From: Thiothrix caldifontis
GTDB lineage: Bacteria > Pseudomonadota > Gammaproteobacteria > Thiotrichales > Thiotrichaceae
Direction: 5' to 3'
Length of the DNA: 37,795 nucleotides
NCBI RefSeq assembly: GCF_900107695.1
Contig: NZ_FNQP01000030.1
Coordinates: forward strand, 1 to 37,795
The notes beneath the pieces were generated by a model, which saw only the letters and a list, made by a program, of their open reading frames with translations, was not told the DNA's origin and ran no database searches. How positions within the stretch are numbered: position 1 is the stretch's first letter; every line of letters begins with the position of its first letter. Positions 26,112 through 34,872 of the stretch are shown here, one piece after another. The translations under genes were made by a program, and so were the position numbers.

Positions 26112-26140
26112 CCCGACAGGAAGGAAATTCTCCTGCCGGG
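26112..26140. terminator. Hairpin between the phn operon and metE
   Basis: CCCGACAGGA at 26112-26121 pairs with TCCTGCCGGG at 26131-26140 with one mismatch across a nine-base loop. It lies between convergent transcription units. Only short T tracts follow on either strand (TTTG on plus, TTAAAA region on minus), so it is probably a bidirectional but imperfect terminator. Confidence 0.55.
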
Positions 26141-26159
26141 TTTGAAACAGGCTTCCTTA

Positions 26160-28436
26160 TCAGACAACGCTGCGTAACACCTTGGTAGCCTCCACCATGT
26201 TGGCCAGTGCCGGGATCACCTCCGCCCATTGGCGCGTTTTCAGCCCACAATCCGGGTTCACCCACAAGCGTTGGGGTGGAATGTCGCGGCTGGCTTTCTG
26301 CATCATCCGCACCATGCTGTCTACCGTGGGGATATTGGGGCTGTGGATGTCGTACACGCCGGGGCCGATTTCATTGGGGTAGGCAAATTCACTGAACGCT
26401 TCCAGCAATTCCATATCGGAACGCGAGGTTTCGATGGTGATCACGTCCGCATCCATCGCGGCAATCTCCGGCATGATGTCGTTGAACTCGGAATAGCACA
26501 TGTGGGTATGGATTTGGGTATCATCGCGTACCCCCGCTACTGACAGACGGAACGCCTCCACCGCCCATTGCAGGTAGGCTTTCCATTCGGTTTTGCGCAG
26601 TGGCAAACCTTCGCGGAAGGCGGGTTCATCCACTTGGATAATGCCGATGCCTGCCGCTTCCAGGTCGAGGATTTCATCCCGCAACGCCAGCGCAATCTGG
26701 AACGCGGTATCACGGCGCGGCTGGTCGTCCCGCACGAATGACCATTGCAGCATGGTAACCGGGCCGGTGAGCATCCCTTTCATGGGCTTGGCGGTGAGGG
26801 ACTGGGCATAAGCCGACCATTCCACCGTCATCGCCAACGGGCGTGAGACATCGCCGTAAATGATCGGCGGTTTGACGCAACGGCTACCGTAGGACTGTAC
26901 CCAACCCAGCCGGGTGAAGGCGTATCCGGCAAGCTGTTCTCCGAAGTATTCCACCATGTCGTTACGTTCGGCTTCACCATGCACGGGGACATCCAACCCC
27001 AGTTGTTCTTGCACTTCGACGGCGTAGCGGATTTCTGCCTGCATCGCAGCGTGGTAGCTGGCTGTATCCAGTTGCCCCGCCTTGAAGTCACGCCGTGCCT
27101 TGCGGATCTCTTGTGTTTGTGGGAATGAGCCAATGGTGGTGGTGGGGTACAGCGGCAACTCAAAGCGTTGCTGTTGCGCCTTGGCGCGTTCGGGGTAAGT
27201 GGATGCGCGTTGCAGCAGTGCCGGGGTAATGTCTGCCATGCGTTGTGCCACTGCCGGGTTGTGTACCCGTGTGGAGGTTTGGCGGCTTTCAATGGCGGCG
27301 TGGTTGGCTTCCAGCGCAGTACGCACACTGCCACGTCCTTGGGTCAGGGCTTGGCTGAGGATGCGCAATTCATCCAGCTTTTGCACAGCAAACGCCAGCC
27401 AGTTTTTCAGTTCTGTATCCAGCGTGGTTTCCAGCCCCAAATCCAGCGGTACGTGCAGCAATGAGCAGGAGGGGGCAAGCCACAGGCGTTCCCCTAAGCG
27501 TTGGTGGATGGGTTCGAGCCATGCCAGCACCGCGTTGAGGTCGGTTTTCCAGAGGTTGCGCCCATCCACCACCCCAAGGGACAGCACTTTGTAGGGTGAA
27601 AGGTTGTCCAGCACCCGCGCCACTTCCTCCCGCCCGCGCACCGCATCCAGATGCAGTCCTGCCACGGGCAAGTTGCACGCCAGCCGCAAGTTGTCACGCA
27701 ACTCACCGAAATAGCTTGCCAGCAACAGGTTTAGGTTACGGCTTTGGAGCTGGTTGTAGGCGGATTCAAAGGCGTTTTGCCATGCCAGCGGCAAATCCAG
27801 CACCAGAATGGGTTCGTCGATTTGCACCCATTCCACCCCCAGCGCGGCAAGGTATTGCAACACTTCCACATACACGGGCAACAGGCGCGGCAGCAGTTCC
27901 AGCTTGTCGAAGTCTTGCCCCTTGACCTTGCCCAGCCACAGGTACGACAACGGCCCCAGCAGGACGGGCTTGGGGTTGAACCCGGCGGCTTTGGCTTCTT
28001 TCACCTGATCCAGCAATTGGGTGGATGCCAGATGGAAATCGGTATCTGCCGCCAGTTCCGGCACGATGTAGTGGTAATTGGTGTCAAACCATTTGGTCAT
28101 TTCACAGGCAAAGGTCGGTTCGCCTGTCGGGGCGCGTCCCCGTGCCATGCGAAAATACTGGTCAAGTTCGTTTGCCCCTTGCCCCTGTTGGAAACGTGGC
28201 GGGATATTGCCGAGCATCAGGCTGGTGTTCAGCACATGGTCGTAGAGGGCGAAATCGCCCACTGGCACAAAGTCCAGCCCGGCTTGCTGCTGGACGTTCC
28301 AGTGTTGTTGGCGCAAGCTGTAAGCCGTCGTCAGCAAATTATCAGCGTCAGCAGTGCCTTTCCAATAACTTTCCAGTGCAAATTTCAGTTCACGGTTCGC
28401 GCCCATGCGCGGGAAGCCGAGGTTGTGGAGTCGCAT
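26160..28436 (-). CDS. metE: MetE, cobalamin-independent methionine synthase
   Basis: MetE transfers a methyl group from methyl-tetrahydropteroyl-triglutamate to homocysteine. The 758-residue protein has the two-barrel layout. The zinc ligands are His645, Cys647, Glu669 and Cys730, each offset by four from the E. coli residues (641, 643, 665, 726). The C-terminal motif [10 protein letters not shown] and [10 protein letters not shown] are standard. ATG 28436 is preferred over the ATG two codons upstream because GGAAG is then seven bases away. It is divergent from metR, as in enterobacteria. Confidence 0.97.
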   Translation of the reverse strand: MRLHNLGFPRMGANRELKFALESYWKGTADADNLLTTAYSLRQQHWNVQQQAGLDFVPVGDFALYDHVLNTSLMLGNIPPRFQQGQGANELDQYFRMARGRAPTGEPTFACEMTKWFDTNYHYIVPELAADTDFHLASTQLLDQVKEAKAAGFNPKPVLLGPLSYLWLGKVKGQDFDKLELLPRLLPVYVEVLQYLAALGVEWVQIDEPILVLDLPLAWQNAFESAYNQLQSRNLNLLLASYFGELRDNLRLACNLPVAGLHLDAVRGREEVARVLDNLSPYKVLSLGVVDGRNLWKTDLNAVLAWLEPIHQRLGERLWLAPSCSLLHVPLDLGLETTLDTELKNWLAFAVQKLDELRILSQALTQGRGSVRTALEANHAAIESRQTSTRVHNPAVAQRMADITPALLQRASTYPERAKAQQQRFELPLYPTTTIGSFPQTQEIRKARRDFKAGQLDTASYHAAMQAEIRYAVEVQEQLGLDVPVHGEAERNDMVEYFGEQLAGYAFTRLGWVQSYGSRCVKPPIIYGDVSRPLAMTVEWSAYAQSLTAKPMKGMLTGPVTMLQWSFVRDDQPRRDTAFQIALALRDEILDLEAAGIGIIQVDEPAFREGLPLRKTEWKAYLQWAVEAFRLSVAGVRDDTQIHTHMCYSEFNDIMPEIAAMDADVITIETSRSDMELLEAFSEFAYPNEIGPGVYDIHSPNIPTVDSMVRMMQKASRDIPPQRLWVNPDCGLKTRQWAEVIPALANMVEATKVLRSVV

Positions 28437-28518
28437 ACACATTCTTCCATTGAATAACAGGAAGGTGGATTGTGCAGTGATCGACCAATGAATAGAATCG
28501 CGTTTTTCTCAGTAAATC

Positions 28519-28533
28519 ATGAGTAAATCTCAT
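28519..28533. promoter_or_regulatory. MetR-like box in the metE-metR intergenic region
   Basis: ATGAGTAAATCTCAT is a perfect palindrome with five-base arms and five-base spacer, close to the TGAA-N5-TTCA type reported for MetR. It ends one base before the metR ATG, where binding would block metR. AGTAAATC is also repeated just upstream at 28511-28518, suggesting a tandem half site. Confidence 0.6.
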
Positions 28534-28534
28534 T

Positions 28535-29428
28535 ATGGACATCGCCCACCTACGCATTATCCACGCACTGCACCAGTACCAGACGCTCGGTGCGGCGGCA
28601 GAAGCCTTGTGCCTGACCCAATCCGCCCTGTCACACCGCATGAAAGCATTGGAACACGAGATCGGTATTGCCTTCTGGAACAAACAGGGGCAACGCCTCA
28701 GCCTCACGCCTGCGGGACAGGAATTGTTGCGGCTGGCGCTGCGGGTTTTGCCAGAAATTGCAATCACCCGCAGTCGCCTCAAACTGATGGCGGACGGGCG
28801 CGGCGGGCGTTTGCATGTCGCGGTGGAATGCTTGCCTTGTGCGCAATGGCTGAATCCGGCACTGACCCGTTTTATGCAGGAATGGTCTGCTATTGATGTG
28901 GATGTGGTCAGCCAGTACCGCTTTTCCGCGTTACCGGCTTTGCTGAGCTACCAGATTGATGCCTGCCTAACACCCGACCAGATGCCGCATGGTGATTTGC
29001 ACCACGAACCACTGTTCAGCTACCGGCTATGCTTGGCGGTAAGCAAGCAGCACCGCTTGGCGACACGGCAAACGTTCACCGCCAGTGATTTGACAGATGA
29101 AACCTTGCTGACCTATCCGGTGGAGCGTAGCCGTTTGGATGTGTTCACCCAGCTTTTGCAACCTGCCGGGCTGGAGCCACGCCACCACAAGACGGTGGGG
29201 GATACGGAATTGATGCTGGGGATGGTTGCCAGTGGACGCGGAATTGCGCTCCTTCCCGCATGGTTATTGGAACGCAATGCCTGTCGGGATCGCATTGCGC
29301 TGTTAACTCACGCGGTCCAGCCGCTGGAAAAACATCTGTGGCTGGTGGTTCGTGCTGAAGATCGCCAACAGGCATGGATGCAGGGATTATTCACCTGCTT
29401 GCGTCAGCAAAAACCACCCGATTCATAG
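28535..29428 (+). CDS. metR: MetR, LysR-family activator of methionine genes
   Basis: This 297-residue LysR-type regulator has its HTH at about residues 3-60 (HLRIIHALHQYQTLGAAAEALCLTQSALSHRMKALE), followed by a periplasmic-binding-like effector domain. The identity as MetR rests on similarity in the N-terminal region (LCLTQSALSHRMK) and on its divergence from metE. MetR uses homocysteine as co-effector in enterobacteria. No strong ribosome-binding site is visible before ATG 28535, and the palindrome sits there instead. A hairpin (ACCACC/GGTGGT, 29413-29433) spans its stop codon. Confidence 0.92.
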   Translation: MDIAHLRIIHALHQYQTLGAAAEALCLTQSALSHRMKALEHEIGIAFWNKQGQRLSLTPAGQELLRLALRVLPEIAITRSRLKLMADGRGGRLHVAVECLPCAQWLNPALTRFMQEWSAIDVDVVSQYRFSALPALLSYQIDACLTPDQMPHGDLHHEPLFSYRLCLAVSKQHRLATRQTFTASDLTDETLLTYPVERSRLDVFTQLLQPAGLEPRHHKTVGDTELMLGMVASGRGIALLPAWLLERNACRDRIALLTHAVQPLEKHLWLVVRAEDRQQAWMQGLFTCLRQQKPPDS

Positions 29429-29436
29429 GTGGTGGT

Positions 29437-29465
29437 GCAAGACGTATGAGGAAAGTGTGGGTTAA
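29437..29465 (+). pseudogene. Relic of an ABC ATPase gene 3' end (direct repeat copy B)
   Basis: Bases 29437-29461 match 23 of 25 bases of the ABC ATPase 3' end at 14422-14446. Read in that frame they encode KTYEESVG, then TAA at 29463-29465. The two changes are synonymous third-position substitutions, and the stop comes one residue earlier than in the intact gene. The TAA overlaps the stop of the following minus-strand LysR gene. No other part of an ABC gene is present, and metR ends nine bases before it. Confidence 0.7.
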
Positions 29466-30307
29466 CGTTGCTGCTTCGCCACTTCCCGCAAGCCCTGCAC
29501 CGCCTGTTCCAACACCATGCTCTCGGCTTTTTGCGGATAAACCATGTACGCCGGATGGTCGTATTCCGGCGCACCCACCACCGGAAACAATTGCCCCGTC
29601 GTCAACAACGGCTGTGCCAAACGCACCGGCAAAAAACAGCAGCCACCATTTGCGAGCACCAGTTGTATCGCTAACCAACCGATATTCGCCACCAACGCGG
29701 GCGTTTCCATTTGCGGGAAACTTTGGCGGTGTTGCGCATGAAAACTTGCCCCCCAATCAACGTGGACGTAACCCGACCCCGGTTCGTGAACATCGGGGCG
29801 ACTGCTGACCAGAATCAGGCGTTCGTCAAACAAATGCTCAACAATCAACCCCGGCTGATGGCTGGGTGTGTACATCAAACCCATGTCGAGCGTGCCTTCA
29901 ATCAAACGGCGCATTAGGTCATCTTCAAAGCCGATTTCCGTGCACATCGCCACATCGGGATTGGTGCGGCGCATCCACCCGACCCATTGCGGCAAAAAAC
30001 CTTCCCACAACGCAATGCGCCCCCCGACACGCAGCGTAGCGCGGTAACGGCTGGATGAACCCACGTCGTGAATCGCCTGTTCTGCGGTGAATACCAACCG
30101 TTTGGCGTATTCCAGAAAACGCCGCCCTGCGGGTGTCAGGCTCGCGCCGGAGCGGTTGCGCACGAACAGCCGCGCATTCAAGGTTTCCTCCAGCCGTTGA
30201 ATCCGCGCACTCACGGTGGATTGCGTGAGGTGTAGCTGGCTAGCAGCGGCAATAAAACTGCCGTGGGCAGCAATCGCGAGGAAAGTACGGGCTTGTTCGG
30301 TATCCAT
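29462..30307 (-). CDS. LysR-family transcriptional regulator
   Basis: This 281-residue LysR protein has an N-terminal winged HTH (residues about 3-60: ARTFLAIAAHGSFIAAASQLHLTQSTVSARIQRLEE) and a substrate-binding domain. The start is taken at MDTEQARTF (30307). An upstream in-frame ATG at 30349 would add 14 residues lacking LysR character. It faces the DsrC-like gene across a 119-base intergenic region that holds a T-N11-A type palindrome, so it probably controls itself and that gene. The effector is unknown. Confidence 0.9.
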   Translation of the reverse strand: MDTEQARTFLAIAAHGSFIAAASQLHLTQSTVSARIQRLEETLNARLFVRNRSGASLTPAGRRFLEYAKRLVFTAEQAIHDVGSSSRYRATLRVGGRIALWEGFLPQWVGWMRRTNPDVAMCTEIGFEDDLMRRLIEGTLDMGLMYTPSHQPGLIVEHLFDERLILVSSRPDVHEPGSGYVHVDWGASFHAQHRQSFPQMETPALVANIGWLAIQLVLANGGCCFLPVRLAQPLLTTGQLFPVVGAPEYDHPAYMVYPQKAESMVLEQAVQGLREVAKQQR

Positions 30308-30333
30308 GCGGCAATCTTTACTATCGACAATTT

Positions 30334-30358
30334 CGATATTAGACAGCAAAAAATATCG
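30334..30358. promoter_or_regulatory. LysR-type T-N11-A palindrome
   Basis: CGATATT at 30334-30340 and AATATCG at 30352-30358 are exact reverse complements with an 11-base spacer, the classical geometry of LysR regulatory sites. The site lies 26 bases upstream of the LysR start and 68 bases upstream of the DsrC-like gene. Confidence 0.7.
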
Positions 30359-30363
30359 TTATG

Positions 30364-30391
30364 TAAGCACTAATGCTTATGCGTATGCTTA
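30364..30391. promoter_or_regulatory. Second inverted repeat before the DsrC-like gene
   Basis: TAAGCA at 30364-30369 pairs with TGCTTA at 30374-30379, and TGCTTA recurs at 30386-30391. This short dyad plus direct repeat lies just downstream of the LysR box and may be an activation site or promoter element. Confidence 0.4.
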
Positions 30392-30426
30392 AATCTGAAC
30401 ATTTTAGTAGGAATAGGAGGCACACC

Positions 30427-30759
30427 ATGTCCACAGAACTAAACGTTGAACGCGATGCCGAAGGCTATCTCGTTAACCCCGAAGATTGGAATCCAGACAT
30501 TGCCCACGCTTTCTCCGCTGAAGAAAACATCGAATTGACCGATGATTACTGGGTCGTGTTGCAATACGTGCGTGATTATTGGGAAGAACACAAAATCACC
30601 CCCGACATCCGCCACGTCACCGATTTCATGGCAAAACAGCAAGGAATCGACAAAAAAGCCGCCAAGCAGCAATTGTTCCATCTGTTCCCTTATGGCTATG
30701 TGAAACAAACCTGCAAAATTGCCGGAATGCAACGCCCCCGTGCGTGGAGTACTGGCTAG
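30427..30759 (+). CDS. DsrC/TusE-family protein lacking the C-terminal cysteine
   Basis: This 110-residue protein of the TusE/DsrC/DsvC family starts MSTELNVERDAEGYLVNPEDW. It continues with LTDDYWVVLQYVRDYWEEH and TPDIRHVTDFMAKQQG, all typical. DsrC carries two redox cysteines in its flexible C-terminal arm. Here the inner one is present (QTCKIAGM), but the penultimate one is replaced by an RAWSTG ending. It therefore cannot form the intramolecular DsrC trisulfide or disulfide in the usual way. AGGAGG at 30415-30420 marks ATG 30427. It is divergent from a LysR gene and leads a row of NO-related genes. It may act as a sulfur-responsive partner or regulator (inference). Confidence 0.88.
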   Translation: MSTELNVERDAEGYLVNPEDWNPDIAHAFSAEENIELTDDYWVVLQYVRDYWEEHKITPDIRHVTDFMAKQQGIDKKAAKQQLFHLFPYGYVKQTCKIAGMQRPRAWSTG

Positions 30760-30766
30760 TTTATCC

Positions 30767-31813
30767 ATGATGCAGCATACATCTGACAACACACTCCGAT
30801 GGCTGGAAGGCTTGCCACCCGGCTACTTCGCCGTGGCAATGGCGAGCGGTATTTTGAGCATTGCCTTCGATATGATCGGGCAAAATGTGCTGGCTGAAGG
30901 GTTATTTGCCGCCGCTTTGCTGGCATGGGTGGTGATGCTGAGCTTGAGTGCGTGGCGTTTGTGGCGTTTCCCGCAGGCGGTGAAAATCGACCTGTTGAAT
31001 ATCCGGCGGGTATTTGCATTTTTTACCTTGGTGGTATCGACCAATGTGGTGGGCATTTTGCTGCATCAACATGGCTATCCGCAATTGGCGTTGGCTTGCT
31101 GGGCGTTTGCGTTTGTGGTGTGGTCGTTGCTGTTGTACTTGAGCTTTAGTGTGCTGACATTTTTAACGCATCCGCATACCGTGAATGTGGTGCATGGTGA
31201 CTGGCTGACCTCGATTATTGCCACGCAATCGCTGGTATTGTTGGGGGTGATGGTTGCGCCGGATTTGGGCATTTACACCGATTACATGCTGGTGGAAGTG
31301 CATTTGCTGTGGCTGCTGGGGCTGGTGTTATACGGAATTTTTGTCACGTTATTTTGTTATCGGATCTTCTTTCAACGGTTTCAACCGGAAGACACTTCAC
31401 CCCTGCTGTGGGTCATTATGGGTGCTGCGGCGGCAGGGGTGAATGCCGGAACGGTGTTGTTGCAAACCTCGCCTAGCCTGCACTTTTTACAAGCCTTGCA
31501 CCCGTTTATTGATGGCGTAGCAATGTTGTTGTGGTCGTGGGCAACTTGGTGGATTCCGATGCTGGTGATCTTTGGGGTATGGAAGCACGGGGTGAAACGT
31601 TACCCGCTACGCTACGAACCGGCGATGTGGAGCATGGTGTTTCCGCTGGGAATGTATGCGGTTGCCAGTTACCGACTGGGTTTGGCGGCTGAATTTCCGC
31701 CGTTGCAGTGGATTTCACTGCTGATCGTGTGGGTGGGTTTTGCCGTGTGGTGTTTGGTGTTGCTGGGGTTAGTTTTATTCATGTTTTTTAGTCATAAGGA
31801 AGTTTCACAATGA
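30767..31813 (+). CDS. TDT-family (TehA/SLAC1-like) transporter
   Basis: This 348-residue protein has about ten transmembrane helices of the tellurite-resistance/dicarboxylate transporter family. It starts with LEGLPPGYFAVAMASGILSIAF, where the PPGYFA-type opening is family-characteristic. Members move anions or dicarboxylates, including sulfite and malate exporters and the SLAC1 anion channel. It starts seven bases after the DsrC-like stop and overlaps the globin gene by four bases, so all three are probably one transcript. An anion such as nitrite, nitrate or sulfite is possible, but specificity cannot be read here. Confidence 0.85.
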   Translation: MMQHTSDNTLRWLEGLPPGYFAVAMASGILSIAFDMIGQNVLAEGLFAAALLAWVVMLSLSAWRLWRFPQAVKIDLLNIRRVFAFFTLVVSTNVVGILLHQHGYPQLALACWAFAFVVWSLLLYLSFSVLTFLTHPHTVNVVHGDWLTSIIATQSLVLLGVMVAPDLGIYTDYMLVEVHLLWLLGLVLYGIFVTLFCYRIFFQRFQPEDTSPLLWVIMGAAAAGVNAGTVLLQTSPSLHFLQALHPFIDGVAMLLWSWATWWIPMLVIFGVWKHGVKRYPLRYEPAMWSMVFPLGMYAVASYRLGLAAEFPPLQWISLLIVWVGFAVWCLVLLGLVLFMFFSHKEVSQ

Positions 31814-32178
31814 GAGATGTTTTTAAGCGTATTGGTGGTAAAGCCGCAGTGGATGCAGCAGTTGATCGTTTTTACGAATACATGCTGACGGATGATCGCG
31901 TCAAACACTTTTTCGCGAATACCAATATGGAAAAGCAACGCCAACACCAGAAGGATTTCATTTCCTTTGCGTTGGGCGCGGAAGGCGGTTACGCAGGTAA
32001 GGACATGCGTTCTGCTCACCAGCACATGGTCGATCACATGGGGCTTTCGGATGTGCATTTCGATGCCACGGTGGAAAATCTGGTCAAAGCCTTGCGCGAT
32101 TTGAATGTGCCGGAAGACATTATCGCTGACGCGGGTGCAATCGTGGAAAGTACCCGTACTGACGTATTGTGCCGGTAA
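31810..32178 (+). CDS. Group 1 truncated hemoglobin
   Basis: This 122-residue truncated globin of the 2-on-2 type has FKRIGGKAAVDAAVDRFYEYML at the N-terminus, with B10 Tyr/Phe at about residue 21-22. LGAEGGYAGKDMRSAHQHMVDHMGL holds the proximal heme His at about 70-72, and DVHFDATVENL follows. Such proteins bind O2 and NO and can oxidise NO to nitrate. AAGGA lies upstream, and the start overlaps the transporter stop (ATGA). Its position between a DsrC-like/TDT pair and nnrS fits NO protection, though the reductase partner is not present. Confidence 0.92.
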   Translation: MRDVFKRIGGKAAVDAAVDRFYEYMLTDDRVKHFFANTNMEKQRQHQKDFISFALGAEGGYAGKDMRSAHQHMVDHMGLSDVHFDATVENLVKALRDLNVPEDIIADAGAIVESTRTDVLCR

Positions 32179-32227
32179 ACTAAAGCGTGTGCGGGTGGTG
32201 CAATGCCATTCGCACCCAAAATGACAC

Positions 32228-32269
32228 TTGATGTAGATCAACGCCCACCCCACGCGATTACCCTAGTGT
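32228..32269 (+). promoter_or_regulatory. Perfect FNR/DNR box and -10 element of nnrS
   Basis: TTGATGTAGATCAA at 32228-32241 is an exact TTGAT-N4-ATCAA box. TAGTGT at 32264-32269 starts 22 bases after it, matching the spacing of the norE and hemerythrin promoters. The predicted leader to the nnrS ATG is about 27 bases. Confidence 0.85.
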
Positions 32270-32302
32270 TTACATCAACTTTATTAGTGAGAAAACTTCG
32301 CC

Positions 32303-33514
32303 ATGATCAAACTGGAGATTACCCCGCCCGCTTCACAGCGTCATGCGTTTACCCACCTCGGTTTCCGCCCGTTCTTTTTGGCGGCGGGCTTGTATGCGCT
32401 GGTGGGCATGTTGTTATGGACTGCCCTTTACAGCTTTAACTGGCAAGGCTTGCACAGTGCTTACCCGTCGATAACGTGGCACGCGCATGAAATGGTATTT
32501 GGGTATGCGGCGGCGGTTGCGGCGGGATTTTTGCTGACGGCTATCAAAAACTGGACGGGGCAACAAACCTTGAGTGGTACGCCATTGCTGCTATTGGCGG
32601 GATTATGGTTGGCAGCACGGGTATTGCCGTTTACGGGGTTGCCGCTGGTGTGGACGGCAGTGTTGGATGTGGTGTGGCTCACGGGTTTACTGGTCGCAGC
32701 GGCACTGCCCATTATCCGAGCGAAACAATGGAATCAAGCGGCGATTGTGGGCAAGGTTGCATTGCTGTTGCTGGCGAACACGCTGTTTTATCTGGGTTTG
32801 CTAGGTATTTGGGCGCAAGGAATGCAACTGGGTTTGTATGCGGGTTTTTACGTCATTGTAGCGTTGATTTTGACGATGGGGCGGCGGGTAATCCCGTTTT
32901 TCATCGAACGCGGTGTAGGTTGCCCGTTTACTGCACAGAACCATTCGCGGATTGATCGCGCCAGCTTGATTTTGTTTTTGCTGTTTATGCTGGCGGATTT
33001 GCTGGCAATGGCAAGCGGTCATCCCGGCTCAGCGTGGGCGGCAGCACTTTTGGCATTGGTGCAAGTGCCGCTGCATATTTTGCGTTTGTGGGGCTGGTAT
33101 CACCCCAATATTTGGCAAAAGCCGTTGTTGTGGGTACTGTATCTGGCGTATGGCTGGTTGATTGCGGGTTTTGCGCTGAAATTTCTGAGCCTGGCGGCGG
33201 GAATTTCACCGTTTTTGGCAGTTCATGCGTTTGCGTATGGCGGGATTGCGACCCTGACGGTGGGGATGATGGCGCGTGTGACGCTGGGGCATACTGGGCG
33301 TAATGTGGCTGAGCCGCCGTCGTTAGTCAGCGTGATTTTCGGCTTATTGCTAATCGGTACGCTGGTGCGGGTGGTCGCAGTATGGTTGTTGCCGCAGTTT
33401 TACGCTTTGTGGATATTAATGGCGCAATTTATCTGGATCGTGGCTTTCGCCCTGTTTGTTTGGCAGTATGCACCCATGTTGATCAAACCGCGTGTGGATG
33501 GTCGTTATGGCTAA
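32303..33514 (+). CDS. nnrS: NnrS, heme-copper membrane protein of NO stress
   Basis: This 403-residue, twelve-helix membrane protein of the NnrS family is linked to relief of NO stress and is widely controlled by DNR/NsrR-type regulators. The diagnostic N-terminal part HAFTHLGFRPFFLAAGLYAL is followed by ITWHAHEMVFGYAAAVAAGFLLTAIKNWTG (about residues 53-82, with conserved His). MGRRVIPFFIERGVG and the C-terminal HAFAYGGIATLTVGMMARVTLGHTGR are also present. It overlaps the chrA-type gene by eight bases. Confidence 0.95.
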   Translation: MIKLEITPPASQRHAFTHLGFRPFFLAAGLYALVGMLLWTALYSFNWQGLHSAYPSITWHAHEMVFGYAAAVAAGFLLTAIKNWTGQQTLSGTPLLLLAGLWLAARVLPFTGLPLVWTAVLDVVWLTGLLVAAALPIIRAKQWNQAAIVGKVALLLLANTLFYLGLLGIWAQGMQLGLYAGFYVIVALILTMGRRVIPFFIERGVGCPFTAQNHSRIDRASLILFLLFMLADLLAMASGHPGSAWAAALLALVQVPLHILRLWGWYHPNIWQKPLLWVLYLAYGWLIAGFALKFLSLAAGISPFLAVHAFAYGGIATLTVGMMARVTLGHTGRNVAEPPSLVSVIFGLLLIGTLVRVVAVWLLPQFYALWILMAQFIWIVAFALFVWQYAPMLIKPRVDGRYG

Positions 33515-34844
33515 TTTACCTCCGAGTACCCCAACCTTGGGCGAAGCATTTTTCTACTGGCTGAAACTCGGTTTCATCAGCTTTGGTGGCCCGATGGGGC
33601 AGATTGCGATGATGCACACCGATCTGGTGGAAAAGAAACGCTGGATTTCGGAACACCGTTTTTTACACGCACTGAATTTCTGCATGATCTTGCCGGGGCC
33701 GGAAGCGATCCAGTTGGCGATTTACATTAGCTGGTTGATGCACGGCGTGGTGGGCGCGGTGATGGCGGGGGTATTGTTCTTTATGCCTGCGTTTTTACTG
33801 CTCTCCGTATTGGCGGGGGTGTATCTGGCATGGGGCGATGTACCGCTGATGCAGGGTCTATTTTATGGCATAAAACCCGCAGTGGTGGCGATTGTGCTGT
33901 TTGCGGCGTGGCGAATTGGCTCGAAGGCACTGAAAAACAGCGTCTTGTGGGGCATTGCAGCAGCGGCTTTTGTTGCCATTTTTGTGTTTGGGATTGGTTT
34001 CCCGTGGATTGTGTTAGCAGCCGCTTTATTGGGTGTGATTGGTGGCAAAGTCATGCCGGACAAGTTCAAAGGCGGCGGCGGACACGGTGCATCTGACAAG
34101 CAATACGGCGCGGCGGTGATTGATGACCACACACCCACTCCGGCACACGCCCAATTCTCATGGATGAAGCTGGGGATGACGCTGGCGGTATTTGTTGGCA
34201 TCTGGGGGCTGGCAATGCTGGTGGTCGGCGGGCAGCAAACCCTGAATGACATGGGCAGTTTCTTTACCAAGGCAGCATTTCTGACCATTGGTGGGGCGTA
34301 TGCGGTGTTACCGTATGTGTACCAAGGTGGGGTGGAACAGTACGGCTGGCTGACCGGCCCGCAAATGATTGATGGTCTGGCACTGGGCGAGACTACCCCA
34401 GGGCCATTAATCATGGTGGTCACTTGGGTAGGCTATCTGGGGGGTGTTACCAAGGAAGTGTTTACCAATCCGCTTGCTGCCGGTTTTGCCGGGGCAGCGG
34501 TGGCAACGTTTTTCACCTTTTTGCCGTCATTCCTGTTCATTCTCGCGGTAGGGCCAGTGGTGGAAAGCTCGCGTAATGACATCAAGTTTACCGCACCTTT
34601 GACCGGCGTGACCGCTGCGGTGGTGGGTGTCATCATGAATCTGGCGGTGTTTTTCGCTTGGCATACGTTCTGGCCGAAAGCGACGGACGCGACTCCGTTT
34701 ACAGCCCCGTTTGAATGGTTCGCTGTGGTGGTAGCAATCGCTGCGTTTATTGCCTTGTGGAAATACAAGGTGGACGTGATGAAAGTAATCGGCGTGTGTG
34801 CCGTATTGGGATTGGTTTATACACTGGCTATGGGAGCAATGTGA
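33507..34844 (+). CDS. chrA: CHR-family (ChrA-type) transporter
   Basis: This 445-residue long-chain CHR protein has two homologous halves. The N-terminal half starts YWLKLGFISFGGPMGQIAMMH and contains LPGPEAIQLAIYISWLMHG. The C-terminal half contains TIGGAYAVLPYVYQGGVEQYGWLTGPQ and ALGETTPGPLIMVVTWVGYLGG. A hydrophilic Gly/His linker lies at about 190-215. Family members export chromate, and others with unknown anions exist. ATG 33507 lies inside nnrS, with no strong ribosome-binding site. The coupling to nnrS under a DNR box hints that the physiological role may not be chromate. Confidence 0.92.
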   Translation: MANLPPSTPTLGEAFFYWLKLGFISFGGPMGQIAMMHTDLVEKKRWISEHRFLHALNFCMILPGPEAIQLAIYISWLMHGVVGAVMAGVLFFMPAFLLLSVLAGVYLAWGDVPLMQGLFYGIKPAVVAIVLFAAWRIGSKALKNSVLWGIAAAAFVAIFVFGIGFPWIVLAAALLGVIGGKVMPDKFKGGGGHGASDKQYGAAVIDDHTPTPAHAQFSWMKLGMTLAVFVGIWGLAMLVVGGQQTLNDMGSFFTKAAFLTIGGAYAVLPYVYQGGVEQYGWLTGPQMIDGLALGETTPGPLIMVVTWVGYLGGVTKEVFTNPLAAGFAGAAVATFFTFLPSFLFILAVGPVVESSRNDIKFTAPLTGVTAAVVGVIMNLAVFFAWHTFWPKATDATPFTAPFEWFAVVVAIAAFIALWKYKVDVMKVIGVCAVLGLVYTLAMGAM

Positions 34845-34872
34845 GATAAAACGCACGGTTAAACCGGAAAAA

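Noticed and set aside
27744-28457. 237-codon open frame opposite metE
   Set aside because: Antisense to a fully conserved MetE region, with no recognisable motif.
34798-34872. GTG start at 34798 for the His-tailed permease
   Set aside because: It would add 25 hydrophilic/aromatic residues overlapping chrA with no ribosome-binding site. TTG 34873 fits the family N-terminus better, though the choice stays open.
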